DNA from: an uncultured Bacilli bacterium | Lineage (GTDB): Bacteria; Bacillota_I; Bacilli_A; RFN20; DUOF01 | DNA: 27,289 nucleotides | Direction: 5' to 3' | Assembly: GCA_934101685.1 (NCBI GenBank) | Contig: CAKORZ010000011.1 | Location: 1-27,289, forward strand | Shown: piece by piece, positions 1 to 8,787 of the stretch | How the letters are laid out: every line of letters begins with the position of its first letter | Position numbering within the stretch: position 1 is the stretch's first letter | The notes under the pieces: model-generated | Database searches by the model: none | Seen by the model: only the letters and a program-made list of their open reading frames with translations | Told to the model about the DNA's origin: nothing | Translations under genes and position numbers: made by a program

Positions 1-22
1 GGGTTATCCCTTTTTTTATTAG
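1..22 (+). CDS. Possible C-terminal end of an upstream gene (partial; fakA-like?)
   Basis: Reading from base 2 gives G-Y-P-F-F-Y followed by a TAG stop at 20-22, 15 bases before recG. The fatty acid kinase FakA (DAK/DhaL family), which often lies directly upstream of recG in Firmicutes, tends to end in a Gly-Gly-x-Pro plus aromatic-rich tail, so this stub is compatible with it. Only six codons are visible, so this is a guess from position and a short match. The stop overlaps the recG ribosome binding site, which would fit translational coupling. Confidence 0.3.
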
Positions 23-37
23 GAAAGGGGGATAATA

Positions 38-2044
38 ATGATTACAGAAATTAAACTAACGCCTAGAAGGATGACTCTTTTAAGTGATATGGAAATTACT
101 AGTTTAGATGAGCTAATTAATTATTATCCTAGAAAATATGAAAATTTAGAGGTTACGCCTCTTAGTAAAGATTTAGATGATAAAAAAGTTGTTTGTTTAG
201 GAAGAATATATAGTGAAGTTAAGTTAAGTAGAATAAGAAATAATTTATCAAGATTACAATTTATGGTAGAAATAAATGATGATATTTATACTATCACAAT
301 CTTTAATCGTGACTATTTAGCACGACTTTTATATATTAATAAATATATAAAAATTGTGGGAAAATTAGATTATTATCATAAAACAATATTAGCTTCTAAT
401 ATTTATTTTGATATAAATACTAATGTAATAACAACCTATAAATTAGTAGATGGATTAAAAGAAAATGAATTTAAAAAGATTGTAAATGAAGGATTAGAAT
501 ATTACAAAATAAGAAATAATAACTTAAATACTTTACCAAATAGTTTAATAGAAAAGTATAGGCTAGATAGCAAACTAAAATCATTAGAGCTAGTGCATTT
601 TCCAAGTACAATAAAAGATGTTACTAGAGGGTATAGACATTTAAAGTATGAAGAACTTTTAGAGTTTGTTATGACTTTAGAAATAAATAAAAGGTTATTT
701 AAAAGTAATGCTAGTAATAAAGGAAAAGAATTTGATGATAGAGATATAGAAAACTTTATTAATAATTTGCCATATAAATTAAGTAATGCCCAATCTTTAG
801 CGATAAAAGAAATATTAGAGGATATGAAAAGTGGCATGATTATGTATAGATTACTTCAAGGTGATGTAGGAAGTGGTAAAACACTAGTAGCAATAGTAGC
901 GTTAGTTGCTTGTGCTTTTAGTAATTCGCAAGGTGCATTTATGGCCCCAACTGATTTATTAGCAAGACAACACTATGCAAATATGAAAAAACTATTAGAA
1001 AACACTAATATAAAAGTAGAATTATTAGTAAGTGATATAAATAATGCAGAAAAGAAAAAAATAAAAGAAAGAATAAAAAATGGTGAAATAGATATAGTTG
1101 TGGGTACACATGCTGTTATTCAAAAAGATGTAGAATTTAAAAATCTAGGTTTAGCAGTTATAGATGAGCAACATAGATTTGGTGTAAAGCAAAGACAAGA
1201 GTTAAAAAATAAAGGAGATAAAGTAGACCTATTATTAATGAGTGCTACTCCTATTCCTAGAACTCTAGCACATACCATTTATGGAGAACTAGACATATCT
1301 ACAATTGATGAATTTCCTCTAGGGAAAAGGGATGTTAAGACTATTTTTGTTGAAAGTAAAAACGAAGAAAAAATGTATAGTGATATACGTTATATTGTAA
1401 GTCAAAATAAAAGAGTTTATGTTGTTTGCCCTCTTATTGATGGAGAAACAAAAAGTAAAAAAAGTGTCCTTAAAACTTATGAAAAATATAAAGAGATATT
1501 TAAAGAATATGGTGTAGGATATTTGCATGGCAAAATGTCTGATGAAGAAAAAATAAAAGTTTTAGATGAATTTAGTAAAGGAATTATTAAAATACTAGTT
1601 TCCACAACAGTAATAGAAGTAGGAATAGATATTAAAGAAGCTGAAGCTATTGTTATCTATGGAGCAAATAATTTTGGATTAGCGCAACTTCATCAATTAA
1701 GAGGAAGAGTTGGAAGAAATGGAAATACTGGATATTGTTTTCTTTTAAGTGATAATGAAGAAGATGAGAGTGTAGAAAGGCTTAAGTTTTTGTGTGGTAC
1801 TAATGATGGATTTGAAATAAGTAAATATGATATGCAAAAAAGAGGAGTTGGAGATATTATAGGTACTAAACAAAGTGGTGTTAGTGATCTTAAAATAGCA
1901 AATATTATAGATGATTATCATATACTTGAAGTAGCAAGAAAAGATTGTAAAATGATATTTTCTAATTTAAATAAATTAGAATTTAAAGAATATAAGGATT
2001 ATATTGAAAGTAAACTAAATGAAAATATGGAAGTAATAGGATAG
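38..2044 (+). CDS. recG: ATP-dependent DNA helicase RecG
   Basis: RecG remodels stalled replication forks and branch-migrates Holliday junctions in the cytoplasm. The 668-residue protein is close to the usual length. An OB-fold wedge region occupies roughly residues 40-130. The helicase core follows: Walker A GDVGSGKT at 275-282, the RecG-type Walker B box DEQHRFG at 376-382, motif III SATPIP at 402-407 and motif VI QLRGRVGR at 553-560. The DEQH box followed by RFG is a good discriminator from PriA and Mfd. The ATG start follows an AGGAAAGGGG ribosome binding site at 21-30. It is the first complete gene of the recG-to-ffh operon; plsX follows after 30 bases without an obvious terminator, so the two are probably co-transcribed. 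Confidence 0.97.
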   Translation: MITEIKLTPRRMTLLSDMEITSLDELINYYPRKYENLEVTPLSKDLDDKKVVCLGRIYSEVKLSRIRNNLSRLQFMVEINDDIYTITIFNRDYLARLLYINKYIKIVGKLDYYHKTILASNIYFDINTNVITTYKLVDGLKENEFKKIVNEGLEYYKIRNNNLNTLPNSLIEKYRLDSKLKSLELVHFPSTIKDVTRGYRHLKYEELLEFVMTLEINKRLFKSNASNKGKEFDDRDIENFINNLPYKLSNAQSLAIKEILEDMKSGMIMYRLLQGDVGSGKTLVAIVALVACAFSNSQGAFMAPTDLLARQHYANMKKLLENTNIKVELLVSDINNAEKKKIKERIKNGEIDIVVGTHAVIQKDVEFKNLGLAVIDEQHRFGVKQRQELKNKGDKVDLLLMSATPIPRTLAHTIYGELDISTIDEFPLGKRDVKTIFVESKNEEKMYSDIRYIVSQNKRVYVVCPLIDGETKSKKSVLKTYEKYKEIFKEYGVGYLHGKMSDEEKIKVLDEFSKGIIKILVSTTVIEVGIDIKEAEAIVIYGANNFGLAQLHQLRGRVGRNGNTGYCFLLSDNEEDESVERLKFLCGTNDGFEISKYDMQKRGVGDIIGTKQSGVSDLKIANIIDDYHILEVARKDCKMIFSNLNKLEFKEYKDYIESKLNENMEVIG

Positions 2045-2074
2045 TTTTGATAAAATAGAAACGAGGGTGATATT

Positions 2075-3046
2075 ATGATAAAAATAGCAGTAGATGCAAT
2101 GGGATCAGATAATGGTTCTAAAATAGTAGTAGAAGCAGTAAAAAACTTTTTAAATGATTATAAAGATGTTGAATTTGTTGTATATGGAAAAAAAGAAGAA
2201 TTAGTAGAATTAGAAGGCTTAACTAAGATTGTTGATTGCGCTGATGTAATGGGCATGGAAGATGGTGCTTTACAAGTAATGAGAAAAAAAGAAACAAGTA
2301 TGATTAAAGCAATCGAAGGTGCTAAAAATGATAATTTAGATGGTGTAGTTAGTGCTGGATCTACTGGTGCTTTTTTAACAGCATCTACAATTTATTTGAA
2401 ATTAATTGCGGGATTACAAAGGGCAGCATTAGTTTCTCCATTCCCTACAATTGGTGAAAAAAGTGTAATTTTACTAGATATAGGTGCAAATAACGAAAAT
2501 ACTGCTGAACATTTACTAGAATTTGCTAAATTAGGAAAGGTGTTCTCTAAAGTCTATAATGATGTAGAAAAACCTAGAATTTATTTATTATCTAATGGAG
2601 CAGAAGAAAAGAAAGGTTCACCTTTAATTAAAGAAGCACATCAATTAATCAAAAATAGTAACTTAGAAGGCTTTAAAGGGAATATGGAAGCTAGATATAT
2701 TTTAAGTGGGGATGCAGATGTTGTAGTATGTCCTGGATTTGATGGAAATGTTGTTTTAAAGAATACTGAGGGAACAGCTAAGTTATTTTCTAATTTATTA
2801 AAGAAAGCATTTAAGAAAAATATTTTTACTAAAATAGGGTACTTATTTGCAAGATCAGGAATAAAAGAAATGCAAACAAAGATGGATTATAAAAGTTATG
2901 GTGGAGCAATGTTACTTGGAGTTAATAAAGTAGTAGTAAAAGGTCATGGTTCTAGTGATGCAAGAGCATTTTATCATGCAATTAGAGTAACTTATGAGCT
3001 AATAAAGAAAGATATGATTACTAAAATCAAAGAGGAATTAAAATAA
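2075..3046 (+). CDS. plsX: Phosphate acyltransferase PlsX
   Basis: PlsX interconverts acyl-ACP and acyl-phosphate, supplying PlsY for the first acylation of glycerol-3-phosphate in phospholipid synthesis; it is a peripheral membrane protein. The 323 residues match the family length. Visible family signatures are the N-terminal VDAMGSD (6-12), SAGSTGA (93-99), LDIGAN (134-139) and the C-terminal GSSDARAF stretch. The ATG is preceded by GAGGGTGA at 2063-2070. Its TAA stop overlaps the rnc start by one base (TAATG), indicating translational coupling. In many Firmicutes fabD, fabG and acpP lie between plsX and rnc; here nothing does, so the acyl carrier protein must be encoded elsewhere or acyl-phosphate may come mainly from fatty acid kinase. 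The latter is inference. Confidence 0.96.
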   Translation: MIKIAVDAMGSDNGSKIVVEAVKNFLNDYKDVEFVVYGKKEELVELEGLTKIVDCADVMGMEDGALQVMRKKETSMIKAIEGAKNDNLDGVVSAGSTGAFLTASTIYLKLIAGLQRAALVSPFPTIGEKSVILLDIGANNENTAEHLLEFAKLGKVFSKVYNDVEKPRIYLLSNGAEEKKGSPLIKEAHQLIKNSNLEGFKGNMEARYILSGDADVVVCPGFDGNVVLKNTEGTAKLFSNLLKKAFKKNIFTKIGYLFARSGIKEMQTKMDYKSYGGAMLLGVNKVVVKGHGSSDARAFYHAIRVTYELIKKDMITKIKEELK

Positions 3047-3723
3047 TGATAGAATTATTAGATAAATTTAAAATTACTCCTAAAAATAAAACTATTTATA
3101 TAACAGCATTAACTCATCCATCATACATTAATGAACATCATAAAAATTATGGAGATTTAGAAAGATTAGAATTTATGGGAGATGCAGTACTTCAACTATT
3201 TGTTTCTCATCTAATATTTAAAGAATACCCTTCATTAAAAGAAGGAGAAATGTCTTTAATTAGATCTAGATTAGTTAGAAGTGATTCTTTGTGTGAACTT
3301 GCAAAAGAATTACATATAGGTGATTACTTGATATTAGGTCATGGTGAAGAAAAGACTGGTGGAAGAGAAAGAAAAAATATTTTAGCAGATTCTTTTGAGT
3401 CTTTAATGGCAGCAATTTATCTTGATCAAGGATATGAAAAATCTTTTGAAGTAGTAAAGAAAATATTTTTACCTTTAGTAAAATCAATTAAAATTGATGA
3501 TTTATTAGATTATAAAACAAAGCTTCAAGAAATTGTTCAAGCAGATAAAAGAAAAACAGTTGAGTATAGAGAATTATCTAGAAGTGGAACCGCTAATAAT
3601 CCTACATATGTATTTGAGGTAGTATTAGATGGAGAAATTGTACTTGCAACTGGTACAGGAAAATCAAAAAAAGATGCACAACAAGATGCAGCAAAAAATG
3701 CATTAGAAAAGTGTGTCAAGTAG
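3046..3723 (+). CDS. rnc: Ribonuclease III
   Basis: RNase III cleaves double-stranded RNA with Mg2+ and processes rRNA precursors and structured mRNAs. The 225 residues contain the signature ERLEFMGDAVL at 39-49 (the usual Leu is Met here) with the acidic catalytic residues E42 and D46, and the second acidic pair D115 and E118 in the ADSFES segment. A double-stranded RNA binding domain spans about 155-225, ending in the Lys/Ala-rich GKSKKDAQQDAA helix. The start codon overlaps the plsX stop, with AGAGGAA at 3031-3037 as ribosome binding site. smc, which follows rnc in Bacillus, is missing and ftsY begins 15 bases downstream. Confidence 0.97.
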   Translation: MIELLDKFKITPKNKTIYITALTHPSYINEHHKNYGDLERLEFMGDAVLQLFVSHLIFKEYPSLKEGEMSLIRSRLVRSDSLCELAKELHIGDYLILGHGEEKTGGRERKNILADSFESLMAAIYLDQGYEKSFEVVKKIFLPLVKSIKIDDLLDYKTKLQEIVQADKRKTVEYRELSRSGTANNPTYVFEVVLDGEIVLATGTGKSKKDAQQDAAKNALEKCVK

Positions 3724-3738
3724 AAAGGAGATTTATAA

Positions 3739-4728
3739 GTGGGCTTTTTTGGAAAACTAAAAGAAAAAATCTTTGGAAAAACAAATAAACAAAGTGAAAA
3801 ATATGTAGCAGCACTAGGTAAATCAAGATCAAACTTTGCAGATAAACTTAATGCCCTAGCAGCTAGATATCGTAGTATTGATGAAGATTACTTTGATGAG
3901 TTAGAAGAAATACTTATCGAAGCAGATATCGGCGTTAAGATTGTCATGGAAATTATTGATGAAACTAAAAAAGAAGTTAGATTATCTAAATTAAAAACAC
4001 CTAAAGAAATAAATGAAGCTTTAGTAGATAAAATGTTTGTTTATTATGCTAAAGGTGGAGAAGATATGGATACTGAAATTAAGTTTAATGAAAATGGTTT
4101 AACTGTAATTTTAGTAGTAGGAGTAAATGGTGTTGGCAAAACAACAAGTATTGCTAAACTTGCTAATCTATTAAAAAAACAATGTAAAAAAGTTATGTTA
4201 GTAGCAGGAGATACATTTAGAGCAGGAGCAGTAGAGCAACTAGAAGTATGGGCTAATAGACTTGAAATACCTGTTGTAAAAGGTAATGAAAAAGAAGATC
4301 CTTCAAGTGTTTACTATAGAGGAGTAGAAGAAGCTAAAAAGCAAAATATGGATGTTGTAATTTGTGATTCAGCAGGAAGGCTACAAACAAAAGTAAACTT
4401 AATGAATGAATTAGCTAAAATGAGAAAAGTTTTAGGAAAAGAAGTTGAAGGAGCACCACATGAAGTAATGTTAGTAATTGATGCAACTACTGGACAAAAT
4501 GGTGTAATCCAAGCGTCAAGCTTTGCAAATGCTACTGGTGTAGATTCTATTATTTTGACTAAAATGGACGGCACTAGTAAAGGAGGCATAATTCTTTCAA
4601 TAAGAGAAGAATTAGGTATACCTGTAAAATATATAGGCCTAGGAGAAAAAATCGATGATTTGATAGAATTTGACCTAGAAGATTATATATATGGATTATG
4701 TTCTACTCTTGATGAGGAGGAAAAATAA
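3739..4728 (+). CDS. ftsY: Signal recognition particle receptor FtsY
   Basis: FtsY is the membrane-associated SRP receptor GTPase that pairs with Ffh to deliver ribosomes to the Sec translocon. A short basic N-terminal A region (about 1-35) precedes the NG domain. GTPase motifs are G1 GVNGVGKTT at 128-136, DTFRAGA at 158-164, DSAGR at 210-214 and TKMD at 274-277, all in the FtsY rather than Ffh version. The 329-residue length is normal for Gram-positives that lack a long acidic A domain. The start is GTG at 3739, supported by AAAGGAG at 3724-3730 with an eight-base spacer and by the typical MGFFGKLK N-terminus. The stop overlaps the next start (TAATG). Confidence 0.97.
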   Translation: MGFFGKLKEKIFGKTNKQSEKYVAALGKSRSNFADKLNALAARYRSIDEDYFDELEEILIEADIGVKIVMEIIDETKKEVRLSKLKTPKEINEALVDKMFVYYAKGGEDMDTEIKFNENGLTVILVVGVNGVGKTTSIAKLANLLKKQCKKVMLVAGDTFRAGAVEQLEVWANRLEIPVVKGNEKEDPSSVYYRGVEEAKKQNMDVVICDSAGRLQTKVNLMNELAKMRKVLGKEVEGAPHEVMLVIDATTGQNGVIQASSFANATGVDSIILTKMDGTSKGGIILSIREELGIPVKYIGLGEKIDDLIEFDLEDYIYGLCSTLDEEEK

Positions 4729-4982
4729 TGAAAATAGATTTTACTAGATTATTTCTAGTTTTAATTGGTTTTGTTATAGCACAATATATAATTAGTTATT
4801 TTTTAGTAAGTATAGGATTTAATGGGTTACCATTAATAATCACATATAATTTATTATTAGGATTTTTTGCAGCCTTTGTCTATTTGCCTAGAGAATATAA
4901 AAGAAACGCTTTTAAAGAACCAGAGTTTTATAAGAATGCCGGAATATTCTTTGTAATATTTCTAATAATATCAATTTTATAG
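4728..4982 (+). CDS. Small three-helix membrane protein of unknown function in the SRP operon
   Basis: I do not recognise this 84-residue protein. It has three hydrophobic segments, at about 8-28, 34-54 and 70-84, separated by a short neutral turn and a charged loop (PREYKRNAF at 54-62, then acidic residues). It has no cysteine. Its ATG overlaps the ftsY stop by one base with GAGGAGG at 4714-4720 upstream, and its own TAG stop overlaps the AGGAG ribosome binding site of ylxM. Both junctions point to translation coupled to SRP genes, so it is very likely a real gene. A role in membrane protein insertion or SRP receptor function is suggested only by position. Confidence 0.8.
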   Translation: MKIDFTRLFLVLIGFVIAQYIISYFLVSIGFNGLPLIITYNLLLGFFAAFVYLPREYKRNAFKEPEFYKNAGIFFVIFLIISIL

Positions 4983-4992
4983 GAGTTTGTTT

Positions 4993-5298
4993 ATGGAGTT
5001 AGAAAAGACAAAAAGAGTTAATGATTTGATTGATTTATATGGGACATTACTTACTAGTAATCAATTAAATATTTTAGAGTTATATTATATGGAAGATTTA
5101 TCACTTAAAGAAATTAGTGAAGAATTAAACATCTCTAGGAATGCTGTATTTGATTCTTTAAAAAGGAGTTTAAATATATTAGAGGATTATGAAACTAAGT
5201 TAGAATTATTAAAGAAAGACGAAATAAAAAGTGAATTAATAGAAAAGTTTGATAACTTAACTAAAGAGGAAATCAAACAATATATAGAAAAGTTATAA
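4993..5298 (+). CDS. ylxM: YlxM/P13 family helix-turn-helix protein (UPF0122)
   Basis: YlxM is encoded beside ffh in many Gram-positives and has been linked to SRP function. Its fold resembles sigma factor region 4. The 101-residue form chosen here starts at ATG 4993, seven bases after AGGAG at 4981-4985; an in-frame TTG at 4987 sits only one base from that site and is unlikely. The helix-turn-helix covers about residues 36-60 (SLKEISEELNISRNAVFDSL), preceded by the typical YYMEDLS stretch and followed by a charged helical tail. It ends at 5298 within the ffh ribosome binding site, so translation of the two genes is probably coupled. Confidence 0.93.
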   Translation: MELEKTKRVNDLIDLYGTLLTSNQLNILELYYMEDLSLKEISEELNISRNAVFDSLKRSLNILEDYETKLELLKKDEIKSELIEKFDNLTKEEIKQYIEKL

Positions 5299-5311
5299 GG
5301 AGGTATTAGTG

Positions 5312-6634
5312 ATGGCTTTTGAACAATTAGGAGATAAATTACAAGCTATTATAAAGAAAGTAAAAGGACAATCTAAGTTAACAGAACAAAATATGGAAGA
5401 AATGATTAAAGAGATAAGAATTTCTTTACTTGAAGCAGATGTTAACTATAAGGTTGTAAAAGAGTTTACTAACAATGTAAAAGAAAAGGCAATTGGACAA
5501 AATGTATTAAGTACGCTTTCTCCAGGACAAATGATTTTAAAAATTATTAAAGATGAATTAGTATCTTTACTTGGTGAGGAAAACGATGCTTTAAATATTA
5601 CTGGTTTAACAGGAATAATGATGGTAGGTTTACAAGGTAGTGGTAAGACTACAACAAGTGCTAAAATTGCTAATTTACTTAGAAAAAAACAAAACAAAAA
5701 GCCTTTGTTAGTAGGACTAGATGTATATAGACCTGCAGCTATTGACCAACTTATAACACTTGGAAAATCCATAAATGTAGATGTGTTCTATGATAAAGAA
5801 AGCAAGAATGTTGTAGATATAGCTAATCGTGCATTAGCCTATGCAAGAGAAAATGGCCATGATTTAGTTATCTATGATACTGCAGGTAGACTTCATATAG
5901 ATGAGGGGTTAATGCAAGAATTAAAAGATGTAGCAAGTGCAGTAAAACCTAAGGAGGTTCTTTTAGTAGTAGATGCAATGAGTGGACAAGATAGTGTTAA
6001 TGTTGCAAAAGAATTTAATGATAAATTAAGAATAACAGGTTTAGTAATGTCTAAATTAGATGGTGATGCACGTGGAGGAGCAGCTTTATCTATTAAGCAT
6101 TTAACAGGGATTCCTATAAAGTTCTCAGGAATTGGTGAAAAAATAGATGATATAGAAATATTCTATCCTGAAAGAATGGCAGAAAGAATATTAGGTATGG
6201 GCGATGTTCTAACTTTAATTGAAAAAGCAGAAGAAGCAATAGATGAAAAAGAAGCTAAAAAGACTGTTAATAAAATGATGAATGGAACATTTACTTTAGA
6301 TGATATGTTAATGCAAATGGAACAAATAAATAAACTAGGATCCATGAAAGGAATAATGAGATTTATTCCAGGTATGCCTAAAATTAGTGATGAGCAAATG
6401 GAACAAGCTAAAGAACAACTTAAGAAAACGAAAGCTGTTATCTCTAGTATGACACTTGAGGAAAGAAAACATCCTGAAATTTTAAAAGCTAATAGAAAAA
6501 TAAGAATAGCTAAGGGAAGTGGTACCCAAGCAAGTGATGTTAATAGAGTATTAAATCAACATGAAAAAATGAAAGAAATGATGAAGCAGATGAAGGGCAT
6601 GATGAAAAACGGGAAGAACCCATTCGGAGCTTAA
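5312..6634 (+). CDS. ffh: Signal recognition particle protein Ffh (SRP54)
   Basis: Ffh binds signal sequences and 4.5S/6S RNA and docks with FtsY at the membrane. With the ATG at 5312 (eight bases after AAGGAGG at 5297-5303, preferred over the in-frame GTG at 5309) the protein has 440 residues. The N domain is followed by G1 GLQGSGKTT at 106-114, DVYRPAA at 137-143, DTAGR at 189-193 and SKLDG at 247-251. The methionine-rich M domain runs from about 300 to the end and includes RFIPGMP near 350-356 and a Met-rich, basic C-terminal helix for RNA and signal peptide binding. It is the last gene of the operon; a terminator follows within four bases. Confidence 0.97.
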   Translation: MAFEQLGDKLQAIIKKVKGQSKLTEQNMEEMIKEIRISLLEADVNYKVVKEFTNNVKEKAIGQNVLSTLSPGQMILKIIKDELVSLLGEENDALNITGLTGIMMVGLQGSGKTTTSAKIANLLRKKQNKKPLLVGLDVYRPAAIDQLITLGKSINVDVFYDKESKNVVDIANRALAYARENGHDLVIYDTAGRLHIDEGLMQELKDVASAVKPKEVLLVVDAMSGQDSVNVAKEFNDKLRITGLVMSKLDGDARGGAALSIKHLTGIPIKFSGIGEKIDDIEIFYPERMAERILGMGDVLTLIEKAEEAIDEKEAKKTVNKMMNGTFTLDDMLMQMEQINKLGSMKGIMRFIPGMPKISDEQMEQAKEQLKKTKAVISSMTLEERKHPEILKANRKIRIAKGSGTQASDVNRVLNQHEKMKEMMKQMKGMMKNGKNPFGA

Positions 6635-6637
6635 AAT

Positions 6638-6668
6638 AAAAGGAACAAAAATTAATTTTGTTCCTTTT
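6638..6668. terminator. Bidirectional terminator between ffh and topA
   Basis: A 13-bp perfect stem (AAAAGGAACAAAA at 6638-6650 against TTTTGTTCCTTTT at 6656-6668) with a five-base loop is A-rich on the left and T-rich on the right, so it can end transcription from ffh and from topA. The topA stop codon (6652-6654) lies in the loop, so the last topA codons form one arm. Confidence 0.85.
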
Positions 6669-8625
6669 TCTTATAATAAGTTTTCTTTTTAAAACTTTCC
6701 ATATAATCACATTCAGGGAATCTAGAACATCCTAAGAAATTCCCATACTTACCTTTTCTAACAATAAGTTTACCCTCTTTACATTTAGGACAAGTTTTAG
6801 CATGTTCACTAATAACTACTTCTTTTGGTTTTATATAGTCGCATTCAGGACGATTTTCACAACAAATATATTCTCCATATTTACCTTGCCTTTTAACTAA
6901 TGCTCCTCCACATTTAGGGCAAACTTCTCCAGTTTTAATAATCTCAGGCCCACCCATATGTTTATAAGCATATTCCATCTTTTCTTTAAATGGTTCATAG
7001 AAAGTTTCTAAAGCATCAAGTTTAGTCTTTTCACCCTCTGCTATAGAATCCAAATCTTTTTCCATATTAGCAGTATATTCTACATTTATAATATCATCAA
7101 AAAATTCATCTAATTTAGCATCAGCATTATAACCATTTAATGTAGGACTAATATATCCTTTTTCTTCACTAATATAAGAACTTTTCTTTAATGACTCAAT
7201 AGTAGAAGCATAAGTTGAAGGTCTGCCAATTCCTAATTCTTCCATTGCTTTAATAAGTGAACCTTCACTATATTTGAATGGAGGCTTAGTTTTATGCTCT
7301 TTTACTTCAACCTTTTTAACATCATATTCTTTATTTGCCTCAAATACAGGTAATTTTACATATTTATCACTTTCATATTCTCCATATACCTTTTTATAAC
7401 CATCAAAGTGAATAACACTTCCTGTAGTTAAGAATAAATATTTATCTTTTTCAAATACAACTTTAGTAGTATCTATTTCGGCACTCTTCATAATTGAAGC
7501 AACTGCTCTACACCAAATTAGTTTATATAATTTATATTCATCTTTATCTAAGTAATCTTTAATTGTATCTGGAACAATGTCTACTCTAGTAGGTCTAATA
7601 GCTTCATGTGCATCTTGAACTTTATCGTCTTCTTTTTGCACTTTAGCATATCCTACATAATCTTCACCATAAGCATTCTTTATATAATCTTTTGTGGCAA
7701 ATACAAAGCTACTACTAACCCTTATAGAGTCAGTTCTCATATAAGTAATTAAACCAGTTGTTTCTTCTCCTATATTAATACCTTCATATAACTTTTGGGC
7801 AATCTTGTTTGTTTTAGAAGCAGAAAACTTAAATTTAGCAAATGCTTCTTGCTGTAAAGAAGAAGTAGTAAAAGGAGCTTTAGAATTTTTAGTAGTAAGT
7901 TCATTAGTGACATCTTTTACTTTTAATTTATCACCAATAACATCTACAATACTTTCAACTTCTTTTGGATCTTTAACTCTAATACTAGCTAATTTATCAT
8001 CAACTAATTCAAAATCATAGTTATCCTTATTAACAACTTTACCACTTATACCATAACTTATTTCTTCAACAAAGTTATCAATTTCTTTTTGTCTTTCAAT
8101 AATTAGTTTTAATGCTACAGATTGTACTCTACCAGCAGATCTTGTATATATCTTCTTTTGTAAAAGACCAGATAATTCAAAGCCTATGATTCTATCAAGT
8201 ATTCTTCTTGTTTCTTGAGAAGAAACTAGATTCATATCAATAGTTCTAGCATTTTCAAGTGCTTCTTTAACGGATTTTTTGGTAATCTCGTGGAATTCTA
8301 GTCTTTTTGTTGTGTTTATATCTAAATTAAGAACATCAGCTAAATGCCATGCAATAGCTTCTCCTTCTCTATCAGGGTCGGTTGCAAGATATACTTCATC
8401 AGCTTTACTTACTGCATTTTTTAATGCACCGATAATTCCCTTACTACGATCACTTATTACATAATCTGGAGTAAAGTTATTTTTTATATCTACACCAAGA
8501 GAATCTTCTCCATTAAAAGATAAATCTCTAATATGACCTTGAGAAGCAATGACCTTATAATCTTTTCCTAAATACTTTTGAATGGTTCTAGCTTTTGTAG
8601 GTGATTCAACAATAATTAGTTTCAT
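6652..8625 (-). CDS. topA: DNA topoisomerase I (type IA)
   Basis: TopA relaxes negative supercoils by single-strand passage. The 657-residue protein begins MKLIIVESPTKA, giving the Toprim glutamate E7, and has the metal-binding DPDRE at 83-87. The catalytic tyrosine is Y295 in GLITYMRTDS. Two C-terminal zinc ribbons of the CPKC...C...C type are visible at about 570-600 and 612-640, followed by a lysine-rich tail. It is slightly shorter than Bacillus TopA (about 690). The ATG is preceded on the minus strand by AAAAGGAGAG (8631-8640). It lies downstream of dprA, the usual order in Firmicutes, but the AT-rich 162-base gap (8626-8787) leaves room for its own promoter, which I could not place confidently. 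Confidence 0.97.
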   Translation of the reverse strand: MKLIIVESPTKARTIQKYLGKDYKVIASQGHIRDLSFNGEDSLGVDIKNNFTPDYVISDRSKGIIGALKNAVSKADEVYLATDPDREGEAIAWHLADVLNLDINTTKRLEFHEITKKSVKEALENARTIDMNLVSSQETRRILDRIIGFELSGLLQKKIYTRSAGRVQSVALKLIIERQKEIDNFVEEISYGISGKVVNKDNYDFELVDDKLASIRVKDPKEVESIVDVIGDKLKVKDVTNELTTKNSKAPFTTSSLQQEAFAKFKFSASKTNKIAQKLYEGINIGEETTGLITYMRTDSIRVSSSFVFATKDYIKNAYGEDYVGYAKVQKEDDKVQDAHEAIRPTRVDIVPDTIKDYLDKDEYKLYKLIWCRAVASIMKSAEIDTTKVVFEKDKYLFLTTGSVIHFDGYKKVYGEYESDKYVKLPVFEANKEYDVKKVEVKEHKTKPPFKYSEGSLIKAMEELGIGRPSTYASTIESLKKSSYISEEKGYISPTLNGYNADAKLDEFFDDIINVEYTANMEKDLDSIAEGEKTKLDALETFYEPFKEKMEYAYKHMGGPEIIKTGEVCPKCGGALVKRQGKYGEYICCENRPECDYIKPKEVVISEHAKTCPKCKEGKLIVRKGKYGNFLGCSRFPECDYMESFKKKTYYKKKEQN

Positions 8626-8787
8626 TTTTTCTCTCCTTTTCTAAAATTTCAATAAATAATATTAATAATGCTTTAATATAATACTTAATTAACATAAATT
8701 AATCTAGTTAATTTTAAATAAATTTATTTTAATACATATTATTATAATACAATCATACATAAGAAACCTTAATAAAACCTTTATTAA

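Noticed and set aside
4987..4995. Upstream TTG start for ylxM
   Set aside because: It lies one base after AGGAG; the ATG at 4993 has proper spacing and gives the usual N-terminus.
7805..8020. Open frames antisense to topA and similar overlaps elsewhere
   Set aside because: They lack ribosome binding sites and recognisable domains and are mirrored frames of well-supported genes.
8626..8787. Promoter and AT palindromes in the dprA-topA gap
   Set aside because: The gap is almost entirely A and T, so many box-like and palindromic strings occur; none stands out with a good -35 and -10 pair.
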